Positions 42,801 through 52,051 are shown, numbered from the stretch's first letter. The stretch: 64,000 bases of DNA from Synanceia verrucosa (GCA_029721515.1 CM056559.1:21000065-21064064), one strand, 5' to 3'. The notes: generated from the sequence alone by a model not told the origin. Numbers and translations are program-made.

Positions 42801-44469
42801 TAGGTTAATTGGCTAATTTGTGAGGATAAGCGGTATAACAAATGGTCTTTTCCTGAAAAAAAAAATCATGATTGTGAATTAATTATTTAAAAGATCCAAA
42901 CTGGTGTTTGAATTCCACGCCAGACAATTTAAATTAGCCAATTAACCTTATCCCTATGCATGTTTTTGAATGGTGGGAGGAAGCCGGAGTACCCGGAGAG
43001 AACCCACGCAGACATGAGGAGAACATCTAAACTCCACACAGAAAGGACCCGGATCCGCGAATCGAACCCGATACCTTCTTGCTGTGAGGCGACAGTGCTA
43101 ACCTCTACACCACGTGCCGCCCCGTTACACAGAAGTACTAGTATTTAAATTATTGATGACATGGTTAGGCTATATGAACACATTACATTGTGAATCATTT
43201 TGTGGAGTGAAAACTGGTAGAAACATCCATCTTGGACATTGTCTCATCGTCGGCCACCTTGTTGATTTTACAGCACATTACCGCAGAGACTCGTTAATGA
43301 ATGGTGCAGATGAGTCAAAACTTCATCTCAGAAATTTTACTTTACTTTTCCATCCTGGACCTCAGTGGACACATAACTGTCCTCTGGTCTGTCACAGTGC
43401 TGAGATGCTGCTCTAATGCCAAATAAAAACCAATTTCACCCTTGAGTGAACAGCACTGATCAGCACCTGATGAACTGATGGAAGAACAGAGCAACTCCAT
43501 CTGTTTCTCTGTTCTGTGCCACCACGGCGTGATTCTGTTTTCTACTTCCCTCCATCTGCGTCTTTTGTCTTCATTATGTCCTCTTCTTCACCGCTCTGCC
43601 TTCTGTCTCACTCACAATAATAATTATCATTTTATGGTATGACAGAGGCCTTGCTACATCAGACAGCAACTCTACATGAAGCCCAGATTTCATGCCCATC
43701 GCTATTTTCCTTTTGTGTTTGTTAAATGAATTCCAGGTTTTTTGGTCTGACAGAAAATTGAAGCTGTGGTTTCTGCTCGGTTCATAAATGACAAGGAACC
43801 CAGCAGCCATCTGGTGACTCTGTGTTTCAACAGGCTTGTAAAATTTTATATTTATCGAGTTCTGCAAGATTATATTAGGATTGCTTTTCAATAAAGCTGT
43901 TGGGACCTGGTCTCAACTTTAATGTCACTTTAATTTGAAAACCAGGTGTTTGACTTAATGTGAAAACAAAACTTTTTATGATGATCTAATAAAAGTTTAA
44001 AAAGGAAGCTGAAACTGTACAGTACATCAAAACTTAAGACAGAACATTTTCAATGACAGGAAACATGATTAAGTGTGAGCAAATCTGAAAATAACAATGA
44101 AATTCAGTGAAGTATTCTTTCAAACTTCTCACCTCTTTGGTTTTTCTTTCTCTTTCCAGCAGGGCTTCAAACTCACCTCCCTCCAGCTCTCTGTCTCCAG
44201 CCTCCACCACCCCCTCCTCCCTCCTGGACGTTGCCTCTGTGGAGGCCGTGGCGTCCTCCAGGCCCGAGGCGGTGCTGCGATGGCACTTCAGCCAGTTGGA
44301 CATGGACTCCAGTGGGGTTCTGAGCGAACGTGAGGCTCGACCTCTTCGTCATTTCCTGCGACAGAGGCTGAAGCCAAGACGGTGCGCCAAGAAGTTCGCT
44401 CAGTACTGTGACAGGGATGGAGACCGAGGCCTGACGCTGGAGGAGATGAGGGTCTGCCTGGGCCTCTGA
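29802..44469 (+). CDS. SMOC-family secreted calcium-binding matricellular protein (SMOC1-like), ten coding exons
   Basis: SMOC proteins are extracellular SPARC relatives that bind basement membrane and modulate BMP and growth-factor signalling. Joining the ten exons gives 445 codons, close to SMOC1 (434) and SMOC2 (446). In order: signal peptide (1 to about 23); Kazal/follistatin-like domain with cysteines 40, 44, 53, 64, 71, 84; thyroglobulin type-1 domain with cysteines 92, 120, 131, 138, 140, 160; a poorly conserved linker (162-222); a second thyroglobulin domain with cysteines 228, 252, 263, 270, 272, 293; and an EC domain with EF loops at 390-401 and 427-438. N-glycosylation sequons are NQT, NCT and NRS. 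SKCQLARAQALE resembles SMOC1 (SKCRLERAQALE) more than SMOC2, but the linker and EC domain are diverged. It may be a third vertebrate SMOC. No symbol is assigned for that reason. Confidence 0.88.
30803..30841. repeat. (CA)n microsatellite
   Basis: A perfect CA run of about 39 bp in SMOC-like intron 1. Confidence 0.97.
31590..31700 (-). repeat. dispersed repeat family S, copy 2 (fragment)
   Basis: It matches the left part of copy 1 (gtaaagacaggaaatgaa, gatgctgatggaagagaga). Just before it a short inverted repeat (aaactacaattcacca and tgtggtaattgtagt, 31508-31563) resembles a transposon terminus. Confidence 0.6.
32059..34371 (+). repeat. 2.3-kb minisatellite, 16-bp unit, in SMOC-like intron 1
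   Basis: The array consists of roughly 140-150 copies of a 16-bp unit close to GTCTGACAGGAGGAGT, mixed with variants such as GTTTAACAGGAGGAGT and a 13-bp form lacking GGA. At about 32150-32460 a 45-bp higher-order unit (16+13+16) is repeated with almost no divergence. A block of about 193 bp is duplicated head to tail (33071 versus 33264). The + strand is purine-rich. Confidence 0.97.
34556..34800 (+). repeat. dispersed repeat family S, copy 3
   Basis: The counterpart of copy 1 in reverse orientation, lying 185 bp after the end of the minisatellite. Confidence 0.75.
35196..35370 (+). CDS. SMOC-like exon 2 (Kazal/follistatin-like domain)
   Basis: Acceptor gttggtag, donor gtacaa, 175 nt, phase 0 to 1. 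It encodes SFLLTENMWPRGCVLDCQRG, then RHRAVCGSNGRLYKSLCAFR, then RAQC...HCS. The pattern C-x3-C-x8-C-x10-C-x6-C-x12-C matches SMOC1 (FLISDRDPQCNLHC...CASDGRSYESMCEYQRAKC). Confidence 0.9.
36027..36254 (+). CDS. SMOC-like exon 3 (first thyroglobulin type-1 domain)
   Basis: Acceptor cgttttag, donor gtcaga, 228 nt, phase 1 to 1. It encodes DLTQSKCQLARAQALEAGAH through IFVPECSPEGHFLPVQCHNQ to TGYCWCSTPDGKPVSGTSVL and NCT. The PEC, QC, CWC and terminal Cys of a Tg-1 domain are all present. Confidence 0.95.
36504..36557 (+). CDS. SMOC-like exon 4 (linker, small)
   Basis: Acceptor tcccaaacag, donor gtaaaa, 54 nt, phase 1 to 1. It encodes HIVMLAQVGDADSPPIK. It is assigned by matching splice phase and an acidic/Pro composition like the SMOC linker. 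Sequence similarity is too low to prove it. Confidence 0.55.
36832..36879 (+). CDS. SMOC-like exon 5 (linker, small)
   Basis: Acceptor ttgtgtcccag, donor gtgatg, 48 nt, phase 1 to 1. It encodes ELGEPGPTLDPRKAA. Like exon 4 it is supported by splice signals and phase only, and either could be an alternatively used exon. Confidence 0.55.
37395..37912. mobile_element. palindromic MITE with ~180-bp terminal inverted repeats
   Basis: The left end gaagccctaaatgaccgtgc and the right end, reverse-complemented gaagctctaaatggccatgc, begin inverted repeats running to about 37575 and from about 37730. They include matching ctcgagat, gataacg and caaaacgatat blocks. The 150-bp centre has no coding potential. 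It is a non-autonomous DNA transposon of unrecognised family in SMOC-like intron 5. Confidence 0.82.
38308..38388 (+). CDS. SMOC-like exon 6 (linker)
   Basis: Acceptor cttgtccag, donor gtaaga, 81 nt, phase 1 to 1. It encodes ELTAPPFWVTILMNSDPKGN then RSVRRPT, with the split first residue. It aligns with SMOC1 EITAPTLWIKHLVIKDSK, which fixes its identity. It contains the sequon NRS. Confidence 0.85.
38636..38830 (+). repeat. dispersed repeat family R, copy c
   Basis: It contains attattccaccacccagtgt, tgttgttatccatgaatttt and gattgagatgctaaattcc. It is in SMOC-like intron 6, 250 bp after exon 6. Confidence 0.75.
39179..39371 (+). CDS. SMOC-like exon 7 (second thyroglobulin type-1 domain)
   Basis: Acceptor ttgtgcag, donor gtgacc, 193 nt, phase 1 to 2. 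It encodes DSPQTCERERASLLAQVTSS through RFIPECTADGRYSAAQCHAA to TGYCWCVRVDSGRPLPGTSA. GYCWCV.VD.GRPLPGTS is essentially the SMOC1/2 signature. Confidence 0.95.
39597..39835 (-). mobile_element. tRNA-derived SINE, copy 3 (head missing)
   Basis: The tail (CCAT)n is on the left, and the body is intact as far as the gagaga motif. There it is cut off exactly where arm A of the inverted duplication begins, so it lacks the tRNA-like head. Confidence 0.88.
40000..40203 (+). mobile_element. tRNA-derived SINE, copy 4 (head half, within inverted-duplication arm A)
   Basis: The A box and B box (GGTTCGATTCC) are present. It stops after taatttaaattgtctgtag, without the tail half. Confidence 0.88.
40289..40616 (-). 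mobile_element. tRNA-derived SINE, copy 5 (within inverted-duplication arm A)
   Basis: It is in the opposite orientation to copy 4 and separated from it by about 85 bp, so the two form a palindrome. The extreme head is missing after aaccactt. Confidence 0.88.
40654..40746. repeat. 93-bp hairpin
   Basis: Arms of about 38 nt (ttcagtctcaatatcctgca... and ...taggacctctggactgaa) pair with few mismatches around a GC-rich loop of about 17 nt. The inner 20 bp of each arm match at 19 positions. Confidence 0.7.
41530..41603 (+). CDS. SMOC-like exon 8 (end of Tg domain, linker to EC)
   Basis: Acceptor tctatgcag, donor gtaaat, 74 nt, phase 2 to 1. It encodes RNRIPECIEAEQPPTDRRYR then EKPLPG, supplying the last Tg cysteine. 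It aligns with SMOC1 RYVMPSCESDARAK...DRELPG. It lies in the loop of the large inverted duplication. Confidence 0.88.
41830..41923 (+). CDS. SMOC-like exon 9 (start of EC domain)
   Basis: Acceptor ttcctgcag, donor gtaagt, 94 nt, phase 1 to 2. It encodes GCPGARKKQFLQSLVRVLQL then EAEHAGSQSPY. GCPGARKKQFLQSL aligns with SMOC2 GCPGAKKHEFLTSV. It also lies inside the inverted-duplication loop. Confidence 0.9.
42185..42505 (-). repeat. dispersed repeat family R, copy d
   Basis: The reverse complement carries family blocks from one end (tattactccgcccagtgtca) to the other (gtctaaaaaggtgaattcag). It joins the parts seen separately in copies c and e. Confidence 0.75.
42628..42838 (+). mobile_element. 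tRNA-derived SINE, copy 6 (within inverted-duplication arm B)
   Basis: The head half runs to ggctaattt and then jumps directly to the tail motif gaggataagcggta, so the middle is deleted. It is the counterpart of copy 5. Confidence 0.87.
42926..43125 (-). mobile_element. tRNA-derived SINE, copy 7 (within inverted-duplication arm B)
   Basis: The counterpart of copy 4, with the head at the right end (accacgtgccgcccc). Confidence 0.87.
44160..44469 (+). CDS. SMOC-like exon 10 (EF-hand pair of EC domain, stop)
   Basis: Acceptor ctctttccag followed at once by a second cag, a tandem NAGNAG site (44159 or 44162). Both keep the frame and differ by one codon (His-Arg versus Gln). After a Ser/Pro-rich stretch it encodes AVLRWHFSQLDMDSSGVLSE, RHFLRQRLKPRRCAKKFAQY and CDRDGDRGLTLEEMRVCLGL, then TGA at 44467-44469. 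EF loops D-M-D-S-S-G-V-L-S-E-R-E and D-R-D-G-D-R-G-L-T-L-E-E keep their calcium ligands. The cysteines of the SPARC-type EC domain are present. The C-terminal basic tail of SMOC2 is absent. Confidence 0.93.
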
Positions 44470-45036
44470 GGAGGTCTGATCCAGGTGTGTCACCAAAGAC
44501 ATGAACTTGTATATGTCCTGGTTTTCAAGGAAATAGCTTCTAGGGTTCTTACATGTTCCTCCAGACACCTTTCAATCTTCCCACGGCATGAGTACAAGAA
44601 ATAGAAAATACACAAATACCATAGAAAACATGTCATAGCTGCACATCTGTATCAGACAGAGTGTGTTTTGACACTTTTGACACCAAATGAGCTCTAACAT
44701 TAGCTTGCTGCACGCTCACTAATTAGTAAATAGTACAGTTTAGATGAATGAAAGTCACCTCCTCCTGTTTTTTGTTCAGGTCATGATAACTCCAGCGAAT
44801 ATCACCACAATGACACAACAACTTGTTTCTGCAGCTCAGCACACAAAACGCTTCACTCCTATTGGAAACCATTAAAAAAAGCCACCCAGGCTATTGATAA
44901 CGGATAATTCGGGCAACAAGGCATGTAAAAAAACATACACATCACCAATGAAGCCATTAACCTGGTGCAGAGCAAACAGCTGAACGATATGGAAATATCA
45001 TCTCTTGACCATCCTCTGTAGGTCTGAGGCAATAAA
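44470..45036 (+). other. SMOC-like 3' untranslated region (approximate)
   Basis: The sequence after the TGA is non-coding. Candidate poly(A) signals are ATTAAA at 44871-44876 and AATAAA at 45031-45036. The true end was not established. Confidence 0.4.
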
Positions 45037-45629
45037 TCATGCCATAGTGTGACCTTCATATGGACAGATGGAGCAGTTCCTCTTGATGCCATGTTTCTAC
45101 GGTAGCCTAAAAAGGAGAAACCACACAGTGGAGAGAGAGGTTTTCATAATTTTAACATGAAACTTTAACTTTTAAGTCGTGTTATTATGGTGTGGTATTT
45201 TTTATATTGCAATGTTGCTGCATCTTATCTTTTCTTATCTCACTCAGTTGGTTACAATCTGCAACCACACTAGATGACACTAAATCCTACAAATCGTTAT
45301 TTCTGATTTTAATGTTCGTCAGCTGTGTCTGAACGACACTGGGGAAAGTGGTCAGTATATCTGTAAACAAATCAAAATGTAATGACTCATTAATATAGAA
45401 TACCTAGTCTGTGCTCCAATCAATCAATCTTTATTATTATTATTATTATACAATGTATTATTTTTCTTGCTCTATACTGTGTATTTTATGAAGTGCATCT
45501 TGGTAAAAAGTCAAATGGATATGCTCTGGTCAAGCCCTAGTGTCTGAAACTTGTACTTATAGGGTAATTTCTGACGCACATGGCAGCCGATAAACGTTCT
45601 GTTAAGCAATGACTCCGGAGAAAAACTTT

Positions 45630-45650
45630 CTAAAATCTCGCGAGAGCCGA
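45630..45650. promoter_or_regulatory. TCTCGCGAGA promoter-type palindrome
   Basis: A perfect TCTCGCGAGA palindrome lies at 45636-45645 in otherwise CpG-poor intergenic DNA. In vertebrates this motif marks some TATA-less, often bidirectional promoters. No gene is recognised on either side, so function is unproven. Confidence 0.4.
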
Positions 45651-46208
45651 AACATTCAGCCATGACATTGAAAACCACTGGCTGAGATGCGATGAGAAGC
45701 GTCTTTTTTCCCCTCTCCTGGTTGTTGATCCCAGGAGAGCCGAGCATTTCAGGCCAGCAGCCAGACAAATTACACCCAGCACTGTCTGAGTGTTTATGTA
45801 CCTTTATGAAATGAAAACAAACGTGGGCAGCGGTTAAATGGCCTGCTTGTCAGTGAGCCATCAGTCACAGCAGCTCACTAATCTGGCCACTGCAGACGGC
45901 CATGACAGCTAGAGAAGTGTTTCTCTATGAGCTGCAGCAACAGGGGAGTGTTATTATGAGCATGTGTGGGTCACTAGCTCATTATTCAACCGGCCCGGGA
46001 TAAAGACCGGGTTTGTCCAAGCACTGCTTGAAATGTCTGAATGGTCCTTCATGCTCGTAGAAAGTCCAGATTTAGTTTTGAACATGGAGGACAAAATACT
46101 TGACGATGGTTCAAGACACGACGATCCCTCTGAGCAATAGCTGAGTTAAAGCAGGTTTAAACAGGAACCAACGGTATTCATGCAACACAGTGAGGACATC
46201 ACCTAATC
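45650..46208. other. intergenic, nothing recognised
   Basis: No coding frame with family resemblance, no repeat and no RNA gene was seen between the palindrome at 45636 and SINE copy 8. Confidence 0.5.
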
Positions 46209-46219
46209 AGACAATATAT

Positions 46220-46565
46220 CCATCCATCCATCTACCGCTTATCCTCATAGGGTTGCGGGGGGCTGGAGCCTATCCCAGCTGTCTTAGGGCAGAAGGCAGG
46301 GTACACCCTGGACAAGTCTCCACCTCATCACAGAGCACATAGAGACAGACAACCATTCACACTCACATTCACACCTACGGTCAATTTAAATTAGCCAATT
46401 AACCTAATCCCCATGCATGTTTTTGGATGGTGGGAGGAAGCCGGAGAGAACCCACGCAGACACGTGGAGAACATGCAAACTCCACACAGAAAGGCCTGGG
46501 ATTCAAACCCAGTACCTTCTTGCTGAGCAGTGACAGTGCTAACCACTACACCACCGTGCTGCCCT
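46220..46565 (-). mobile_element. tRNA-derived SINE, copy 8 (full length, with target-site duplication)
   Basis: The tail (CCAT)n is on the left and the tRNA-like head on the right. An exact 11-bp direct repeat agacaatatat flanks it (46209-46219 and 46566-46576). Confidence 0.94.
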
Positions 46566-46576
46566 AGACAATATAT

Positions 46577-48924
46577 AATTACTGTTTTTTTATCATGTCA
46601 TTCCTCTGTTTCACATCTAAATAATACATTTAAATGTTCCTGCTTTCATCTGTAAAAATAGAGAAAAATGTCAGCTAATTCATAACTTTTGAATGGAAGT
46701 GTATGTGCAGACAGTGTTTTATCGTTCTACCTATGTGTGCATAATGCAGGGTATAATGCATGTACAGTTGCGGTACAAAGTAGGGGGTGTAAACAGGTTT
46801 AAAAATGTAAATACAATGTGAAACAGTGCAAAATGCAATATTGTGTAAAAAGAAACTACATAAAAACATTATAAGCCGCCAATGTAGATGTTTAAAGTGC
46901 TGCACATAATCTGTTAATGGTTTTAAACATAGACATTTCATTTCCCCAGTCTTCATTGGCATGGTCCGATAGAAAGGACATGGAGGATAGATAAGGAGGA
47001 GAGGCATTAAACTAACATGTGTCTGGCTGAGATAGCAGTGACCTCCGGTGGTGACCGAGGAGCTGCCTCTGCTGACTGGGATTTATCCCCCCCGCTTGTT
47101 GTTTTTTACATATTTATTCTCATTAATTTTATCTATGTCTCTTTCTTCACCACAGAGGGCAACAGGATAAACCACCTGATGCCAAAGGACTACTCGTTTC
47201 CTCTCCTGCTTCTCTTGGCTGTTACCTCTCAGGCTGCAACTAACCAACAGATTGCATAGTGCTTATGACATGCCAACGGTCATTCACAGCAGAATAACAG
47301 TGAGATAAAAGGCAGCGTTATAGTGCCAGGGTTTGTCAAGCTCCTTATTTAGGGCTTTGATGGTCAAGGGGGAGTCCTGCTCTGGAGGGTCATGTGTCCT
47401 TTTAAAAGACAATGCGTAAATATTAGATTTAGTCCTCTTTGTCATTGTGGCAGCTCGTCAGGATGCAGAATTATTCTCCTATGAGTCTTATTCCCACCCT
47501 CCACAGGCTGCAGCAGCAGCTCCACATAATGACCATGCTTCCTACGTACTGCATCTATGATGGGATCCTGATGGTCAACCATCCTTTTGTTTTTGCACAA
47601 ATCAGTTATCATCTCTTTTGTCTCCAAACCACACAGTTTCCTTCACGTTCCCTTTTTATTTGTAGCTCCCTTTCTTTTCATCTCCAAAGTCTTTTCAAAT
47701 ACTTCACTCAACATAATGCACTTTTGTATACCCTCAGCCCGTTTTAATTTGGATTATTATTATTTTTTTTCTGCCTCCACGGTGAATGACGAATCAAAAA
47801 ATGGGGAACTGAAGTAAATGGAGGCTGCATTTAACAACAGTCTGAAGTTTTAATGTTTAAATAGTGAGATTTTAGAGATGAGAGACTAGGAGTCATAAAC
47901 AGACTTTGATATAGTTTTACTGTTGTTTTCTTCAATAATTCAAGTTAACATGGTGACAAATTTGCTTCCATCTGTGCTTTGTACATACGTCTTCCCCATA
48001 TTTTATACTGGCAATATATAGATGTAATATACTGTATTTTCATATGCATTTTGATCACGTTTAACTCACTATTTTGTGTACAGGATACAACATTGTTTGC
48101 TGATTGATTGATGGAGTCATTTCCAGTTTTTGATTCCCTGCTGTTTGTAAATGTGATTTCAATAAAGCAATGTTTTGATCTCCTTCTCATTAATCTCTGC
48201 AGTGACACTGTCTGCCAGCAATCATTAGTGGATGTGAATTAAGTCCTTATTTGTCTGGTCTCATGGGAAGGTTGCTGCTAACTCATTTGCCCCCCGACAA
48301 TAAGCAAATCAGTGGATAAACAGGAAGCATCAGTGGAAGAGCAAAGCGTTCCTCAGGATGCATTAGCTCCTGTCCAAGTTGATCACTGCTGTTAAATGTG
48401 ATCAGACAGGATGAAAGATCACATTCTCTGGTGTCCAGACTGAGTCTGAAGGGCCAATGTGATGAGCTGTATGATCTGTCCTCTGTCCCAAAGCTACAAA
48501 GACACCCTGAGGACAACCTTGAATATGTCAGTTAGTCACAGAAATGGCTGCTTATCTGTCCCTGATGGACAATCTGCAGAGTTCAATCATGGTTTTTGGT
48601 GGCTGTGGGAAAATCTACTCAAGCAACAGTTTTTCATCTGCTTAAAGAGGAACGAAGCTACATGTATTCTCCAAATCAATACTTCATGGTGTGATGTCAG
48701 TACGCTGCAATATCATGATACCAAACAGAGCAGTGTGTGATGGTTAATGTCAACCAAATGTTATGCTGTTATGCTATGCTGAGCTGAAGGAAACAGTAGG
48801 GACAGAAGTCATAAACACTTGAGTTTAACCTTTGTACAAACTCTCAGAATATCAAACACCATGTCTAGACGCTAAGGTCAGTGATTTTTTTTCATTACAT
48901 ACTGCTTTACAAATATATATATTG
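46577..48924. other. intergenic, no supported gene
   Basis: A short frame ending at 47259 closes with a hydrophobic stretch (FPLLLLLAVTSQ) preceded by an acceptor-like ttcaccacag. It has no recognised homologue and no companion exon. The rest is A/T-rich and non-coding. Confidence 0.5.
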
Positions 48925-49115
48925 TTTTAGTGCTTTTAGTGGTTGTTTGTTATTCTGGATTAATTTTTGACTTCTCACAGAATTCCAGTGTTCAGGCTCA
49001 AATTTGGGTCTAAAAAGGTGAATTCAGTTTAAATTCCTCTCTCCTGTTCAGAATGATGGAGTGAAGGGAACTCAGTGAGAACTCTTCATGATGCTGGGGG
49101 CTCTAATAAATCTGT
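48925..49115 (+). repeat. dispersed repeat family R, copy e (right half)
   Basis: It shares ttattctggattaatttttg, gacttctcacagaattccag and gtctaaaaaggtgaattcag with copies a and d. Confidence 0.72.
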
Positions 49116-49269
49116 TAAGCTCTGTAAGCTTTGACAACTTTTTCTCTTCTCAACATTTGTGAGGTGCCATATTGCTTTCAACAACTGTTCAACAATAAAA
49201 CAATGAAAAGCTAATTTTAATTTGAGGGACTTTACCAAGGAACTGTTTTCATCTTCTTCTATCCCCAGC

Positions 49270-49345
49270 TCTCGTTTCGCGAAATATCGCGAGATGACGT
49301 CTTGCTAGGCGACAACGCGAAATATGGTGGAAACGGTAATGGCGA
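49270..49345. promoter_or_regulatory. CpG-bearing promoter-like patch
   Basis: Within 50 bp stand cgcgaaatatcgcgagat, a CRE-like TGACGTC (49295-49301), an imperfect RFX X-box-like ttgctaggcgacaac and another gcgaaat. The local CpG density is far above the surroundings. Two short ATG frames follow (49324-49398 and 49395-49715), the second of 106 codons and without recognisable homology. Confidence 0.4.
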
Positions 49346-49789
49346 ATTTTGTTGTGTTGGAGTACATAAAATTTTACTCAGTGTTTTGTAATCGATGAAT
49401 AGACATTTAAGTGATTGTGACAATGTGGAGGAGGTCTTTGGAGCCAACGGCCGGTATTTATATGAAGCTGCATATTTCAAAACGACACTTAGGACACAAA
49501 CATACAGACCGAATCAAGCTAAAGGCATGAAAAGGTTTTATTTATCTGCATCTTTTTTTCTCCATAATGTTGTCAGACACTATAATAAGTATTTGAGCCT
49601 GTCAGTGGCAGAAACAAGCACTATTAGAGGACGCAGTGTCACAGTAAATCTACTCGTCATCGTACAGTTGAAGCTAGCTTCACGGGCTAGTGTTGTTGAT
49701 CCCCTGTCAAAATAGTGTTCTCTTCCGGTTTAAATGATGGCGCCCTCTCTCAGGGTCCAGGTGCAGTATTCACCATAACACCTTTGCAG

Positions 49790-52040
49790 TATTTTCCGAA
49801 CTTCTTCCTCCTGGTTGTTTTTGGTAGTCCGCGGAGTACCGGTAAAGGTGGAGGGCTGGCCAAGGATTTTTAAATCCAGCTTTCACTGCCGTCAAACTCC
49901 GTTTGACAGCTTCCTCAGTTTCGAGCTGCAACTAAACAAGGATTTTATCCAGGACTTTTAGGATTTTGTGTTGGGGGTGATCTTAAACTTTCATTGTGTG
50001 TTGATTATTGGTGATTTTAACATCCATGTGTGCTGTGATTCCCGGCCGCTGGTCAAAGCGCTATTCCCCTGATGCCAACACACTCCTCAAGACGTGACAA
50101 CAGAAACTGGTGGGCAGAAAGAAAATGGAAGAAGGACAAACGTCACATCTCCTTGGGGATGCTGACAGACTGCCTATGGGATTATCAGAAAGCTGTAAAA
50201 TCAGCAAAGACAGTATTTCTCTAACCTTGTGGCCAATTATAGCCATAGACCCCGGGTCCTTTTTAACACTTTTGACCATCTTTTAAATCCCACTGACTCT
50301 TCCTGTGTTGTACCGTCACCTACTCTTTGCCAGCATTTTCTTCATTTTCTTCCATCAGGTCTCCACCGTCTTTGGAGGCCTTCACAATACCCCTTAGACT
50401 ACATTTCACCAAGGCTGTTGAAAAATGTTAACAGTGTTGGGGTGCATTTTAACCTTGATAAACACCTCTCTTACCTCAGGCTGTGTGCCAGCTGTTCTTA
50501 AACATACCATAGTGCAGCTTCTGATCAAAAAACAAAATCTTGACCCGACTGGCCTATCTAATTTTAGGCCTATCTCTAAACTTCCTTTTATCTAAAGTTT
50601 CAGAGAAAGTGGTTTTAGAGCAACTGCAGTTGCACCTTGATCTTAATAGCATAATAGAAAAGTTTCAGTCTGGTTTTAAATCATGCCACAGAAACTGCAC
50701 TTTTAATGGTTTTTAATGATCTCCTGCTCACTGTGGACTCAGGAGACTCTGCTGTGTTGGTGCTTTTAGACTTGACTGCTGCCTTTGATACAGTCGACCA
50801 GATTCTGTTGTCACATCTCGAGGAGTGTGTTGGCATCAGGGGAATGGTGCTGAAATGGTTCCATTCTTATTTAACAGGAAGAACTTTTCTGTTCACCTCA
50901 GCCATCACTCATCATCTGTGGCCCCACTAGGGTGTGGGGTCCCTCAAGGCTCCATTTTAGGCCCTATACTGTTCTCCCTGTACCTGCTTCCCCTGGGATC
51001 CATTTTGAAGAAATATAACATTTCCTATCATTGTTTTGCAGATGACATACGATTCTACCTGCCAATTAAAACTAATGATAGATCTGCTAATACTTTGCTG
51101 AGCTCCTTGAAGGACATTAAAATCCTAGATGGAATTAAATTTCCTAACTCTTAATGAGGAAAAAAACTGATTGTTTTTGGCAATTCTGACTTCCTGGATG
51201 GCACTAGTGCTCTTGATCCTCTAGCCCCCTACTGTGCAGTCGCCCCTCTGTCTTTTGTTTTATTTTCGACAGATGTTTTAAATTTGACAAACAAATAAAT
51301 GCAGTTGTCAAAACCAGCTTCTTTCAGCTGCGACTCCTGGGGAAGGTCAAGGCCTATCTCCCTCAATCTGAATTCGAGAGGGTTATCCATGCTTTTATAA
51401 CCTCTTGTTTAGACTACTGTAACTCACTGTATCTTGGTATTGATCAGTCTTTTTTTTGTCACCTCCAGCTGGTCCAAAATGCAGCTGCACGTCTGCACAT
51501 CACACCTGTCCTCTTCACTGCCTTCACTGGCTTCCTGTCAGTTTCAGGGTCCAATTTAAGTTTTTATTACTTGTTTTTAAATCTTTTAAATCATGGCTTG
51601 GCACCTACTTATCTCTCCGAGTTGCTGCACCTTCATGCTCAGTGAGAGCAATGAGGTCAGCTCACCAGATGCTCCTAGATGTTCCACTGTGCAGGCTGAA
51701 AACCAGAGGAGACAGAGCTTTTGCTGTAGACGCTCCCAATCTGTGGACCAGTCTCCCTTTTTCTCTCAGAGCTGCATAGTCTGTGGAGAGTTTTAAATCA
51801 CTACTAAAAACTCACCTCTGTGCACGGCCTTTAATATAAGTTGAGTTTAGATACTTTTTATGCTCCTTTGTAATTGTGTTTTATTGTGTTTTTAATTCAT
51901 TTACATGTTTTATTTATTTCTTTTACTTGTTTGTTTTTAATTTGTTGTTTTATATTTGTCTCAGCCTTGTACAACACTTTGGTCAACTATGGTTGTTTTA
52001 AATGTGCTATATAAATAAACAAAGACTGAGACTGAGATTG
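49790..52040 (+). mobile_element. decayed L2-type LINE (endonuclease tail and reverse transcriptase)
   Basis: A + strand LINE remnant. Near 49997 the endonuclease motif LIIGDFNIHVC can be read. At 50706-50930 comes the reverse transcriptase block VLVLLDLTAAFDTVDQILLS and MVLKWFHSYLTGRTF. At 50935-51070 in another frame follow GVPQGSILGPILFSLYLLPL and the catalytic FADD. Distal blocks FITSCLDYCNSLYLGI and QNAAARL, and MLLDVPLCRLKTRGDRAFAV near 51680, follow. The 3' end has the typical tataaataaacaaagactgagactgag. Several frameshifts and stops make it non-functional. Confidence 0.92.
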
Positions 52041-52051
52041 AAGAAAATGTT

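Larger units (their letters stand above)
42628..43291 (-). repeat. inverted duplication, arm B
   Basis: The reverse complement of arm A, including the unique 160-bp flank (ending ccgcagagact) and the spacer. It differs by a few percent plus a deletion in SINE copy 6. The two arms bracket SMOC-like exons 8 and 9. Confidence 0.9.

Noticed and set aside
47017..47259. Frame with a hydrophobic C-terminus resembling a GPI-anchor exon
   Set aside because: There is no companion exon, no homologue I recognise, and the hydrophobic stretch is short. It is noted only as a curiosity.
49790..52040. An active LINE
   Set aside because: Reverse transcriptase motifs are spread over different frames with several stops, so it is a remnant.
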